Positions 63,737 through 64,000 of a stretch of DNA of 64,000 nucleotides are shown here, in pieces (the stretch's first letter is position 1; every line of letters starts with the position of its first letter). The notes beneath the pieces were generated by a model. That model was not told where the DNA came from. It did not search any database and saw only the letters and a list, made by a program, of their open reading frames with translations. This DNA is from Pseudorhizobium tarimense (GTDB taxonomy: Bacteria > Pseudomonadota > Alphaproteobacteria > Rhizobiales > Rhizobiaceae), in the NCBI RefSeq assembly GCF_022968135.1, contig NZ_JALJRA010000017.1:42278-106277 (forward strand). The letters are read 5' to 3'. Made by a program: the position numbers and the translations under genes.

Positions 63737-64000
63737 CTATTCCGCTGCCTGCGGGTAGCCGACCGTCGCCAAGGGCTGGAATTCGTGCTTGTCCTTGCCG
63801 GACACCCGCTCCGACCACGGATCGACCTGGGCGAATTTTCTGGGAGAAGACGAAGCGATCGAAATAGCTGCGGCGCTTTTGCGCATCGTCCATGATCTGC
63901 CGGCGGACCACATGAATTTCTCGATCCGGATCCCAAGCCCGGTCGAATCCTGGGTGCCGAAGCGGCACCAGTCGGTGCCGACGCAGGTCTTCACTGTCCT
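63737..64000 (-). pseudogene. nirB: Nitrite reductase large subunit, internally deleted (partial at window edge)
   Basis: The frame enters at base 64000 with KTCVGTDWCRFGTQDSTGLG and IRIEKFMW, the siroheme/4Fe-4S region with its first cysteine pair. Normally about 100 residues follow, including the second pair in a CPRNCAE-type motif. Here the next 22 residues are out of frame and meaningless; reading the adjacent frame gives RRQIMDDAQKRRSYFDRFVF, the family's C-terminal region. The original frame resumes at KFAQVDPWSERVSGKDKHEF. So an out-of-frame deletion near 63907 is offset by one extra base in the TTTT run at 63836-63839. The frame stays open but the enzyme lacks a cofactor ligand pair. 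Assembly error cannot be excluded. Confidence 0.75.

Noticed and set aside
1..64000. CRISPR arrays, insertion-sequence transposases, prophage genes or a repABC origin
   Set aside because: I saw no regularly spaced repeats, transposase motifs, phage structural genes or replication genes in the window.

Overview
The window looks like an accessory region of an alphaproteobacterial genome, most likely Rhizobiaceae (Sinorhizobium/Ensifer/Rhizobium/Agrobacterium type). I infer this from the high GC content, the dense TTT (TctCBA) and TRAP uptake systems, an Irr-type iron box, a Wzx/Wzy/Wzz exopolysaccharide locus and a rhizobial-style nirB-nirD-nasA block. No replication origin, rRNA or core housekeeping operon is visible. 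The many broken genes suggest a plasmid, chromid or island. Genus-level assignment cannot be made from sequence reading alone.

Layout. 1-3685: the end of a di/oligopeptide ABC transporter operon (permease fragment, two ATPases) headed by a CapA-like metallophosphatase. 4521-11316: a GntR/FadR regulator followed by a complete tripartite tricarboxylate transporter (tctC-tctB-tctA), a cupin dioxygenase-like protein, an SDR, a zinc alcohol dehydrogenase and an RraA-type aldolase; this reads as one uptake-plus-catabolism operon. 11330-19758, minus strand: a ThDP-dependent decarboxylase, tctB-tctA without its own tctC, a Yellow/MRJP-like secreted protein, a TRAP transporter (dctQ-dctM-dctP) and a broken hydroxyacid dehydrogenase. 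20006-26474: aldehyde dehydrogenase, a LysR regulator with two helix-turn-helix domains, a hydroxyacid dehydrogenase, a GST-like protein, a lone TctC and a class II aldolase. Together 4.5-26.5 kb is a carboxylate/aldehyde catabolic island whose substrate cannot be read from the sequence.

26912-35632: a LysR-HTH/TrpD2 fusion protein, then an iron-siderophore uptake system (FatB-like binding protein, two FecCD permeases, ATPase, DUF2218 protein) facing a catecholate-type TonB receptor preceded by a near-perfect Irr (ICE) box. 35954-52248: an exopolysaccharide locus with Wza-like export lipoprotein (frameshifted), Wzy, Wzx, Wzz, three intact glycosyltransferases and one decayed one, an epimerase, a PIG-L deacetylase and two FemAB/CelD-like acyltransferases. 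No initiating sugar-phosphate transferase is present.

52306-59776: a decaying regulatory/stress region with two broken diguanylate cyclases, a headless histidine kinase, a degraded tRNA-like element, and intact divergently arranged regulator/enzyme pairs (OhrR/MarR with an alpha/beta hydrolase; LysR with SDR plus SnoaL-like protein). 60738-64000: assimilatory nitrate reductase nasA and nirD are intact, but the visible part of nirB carries an internal deletion that removes the second siroheme/4Fe-4S cysteine pair.
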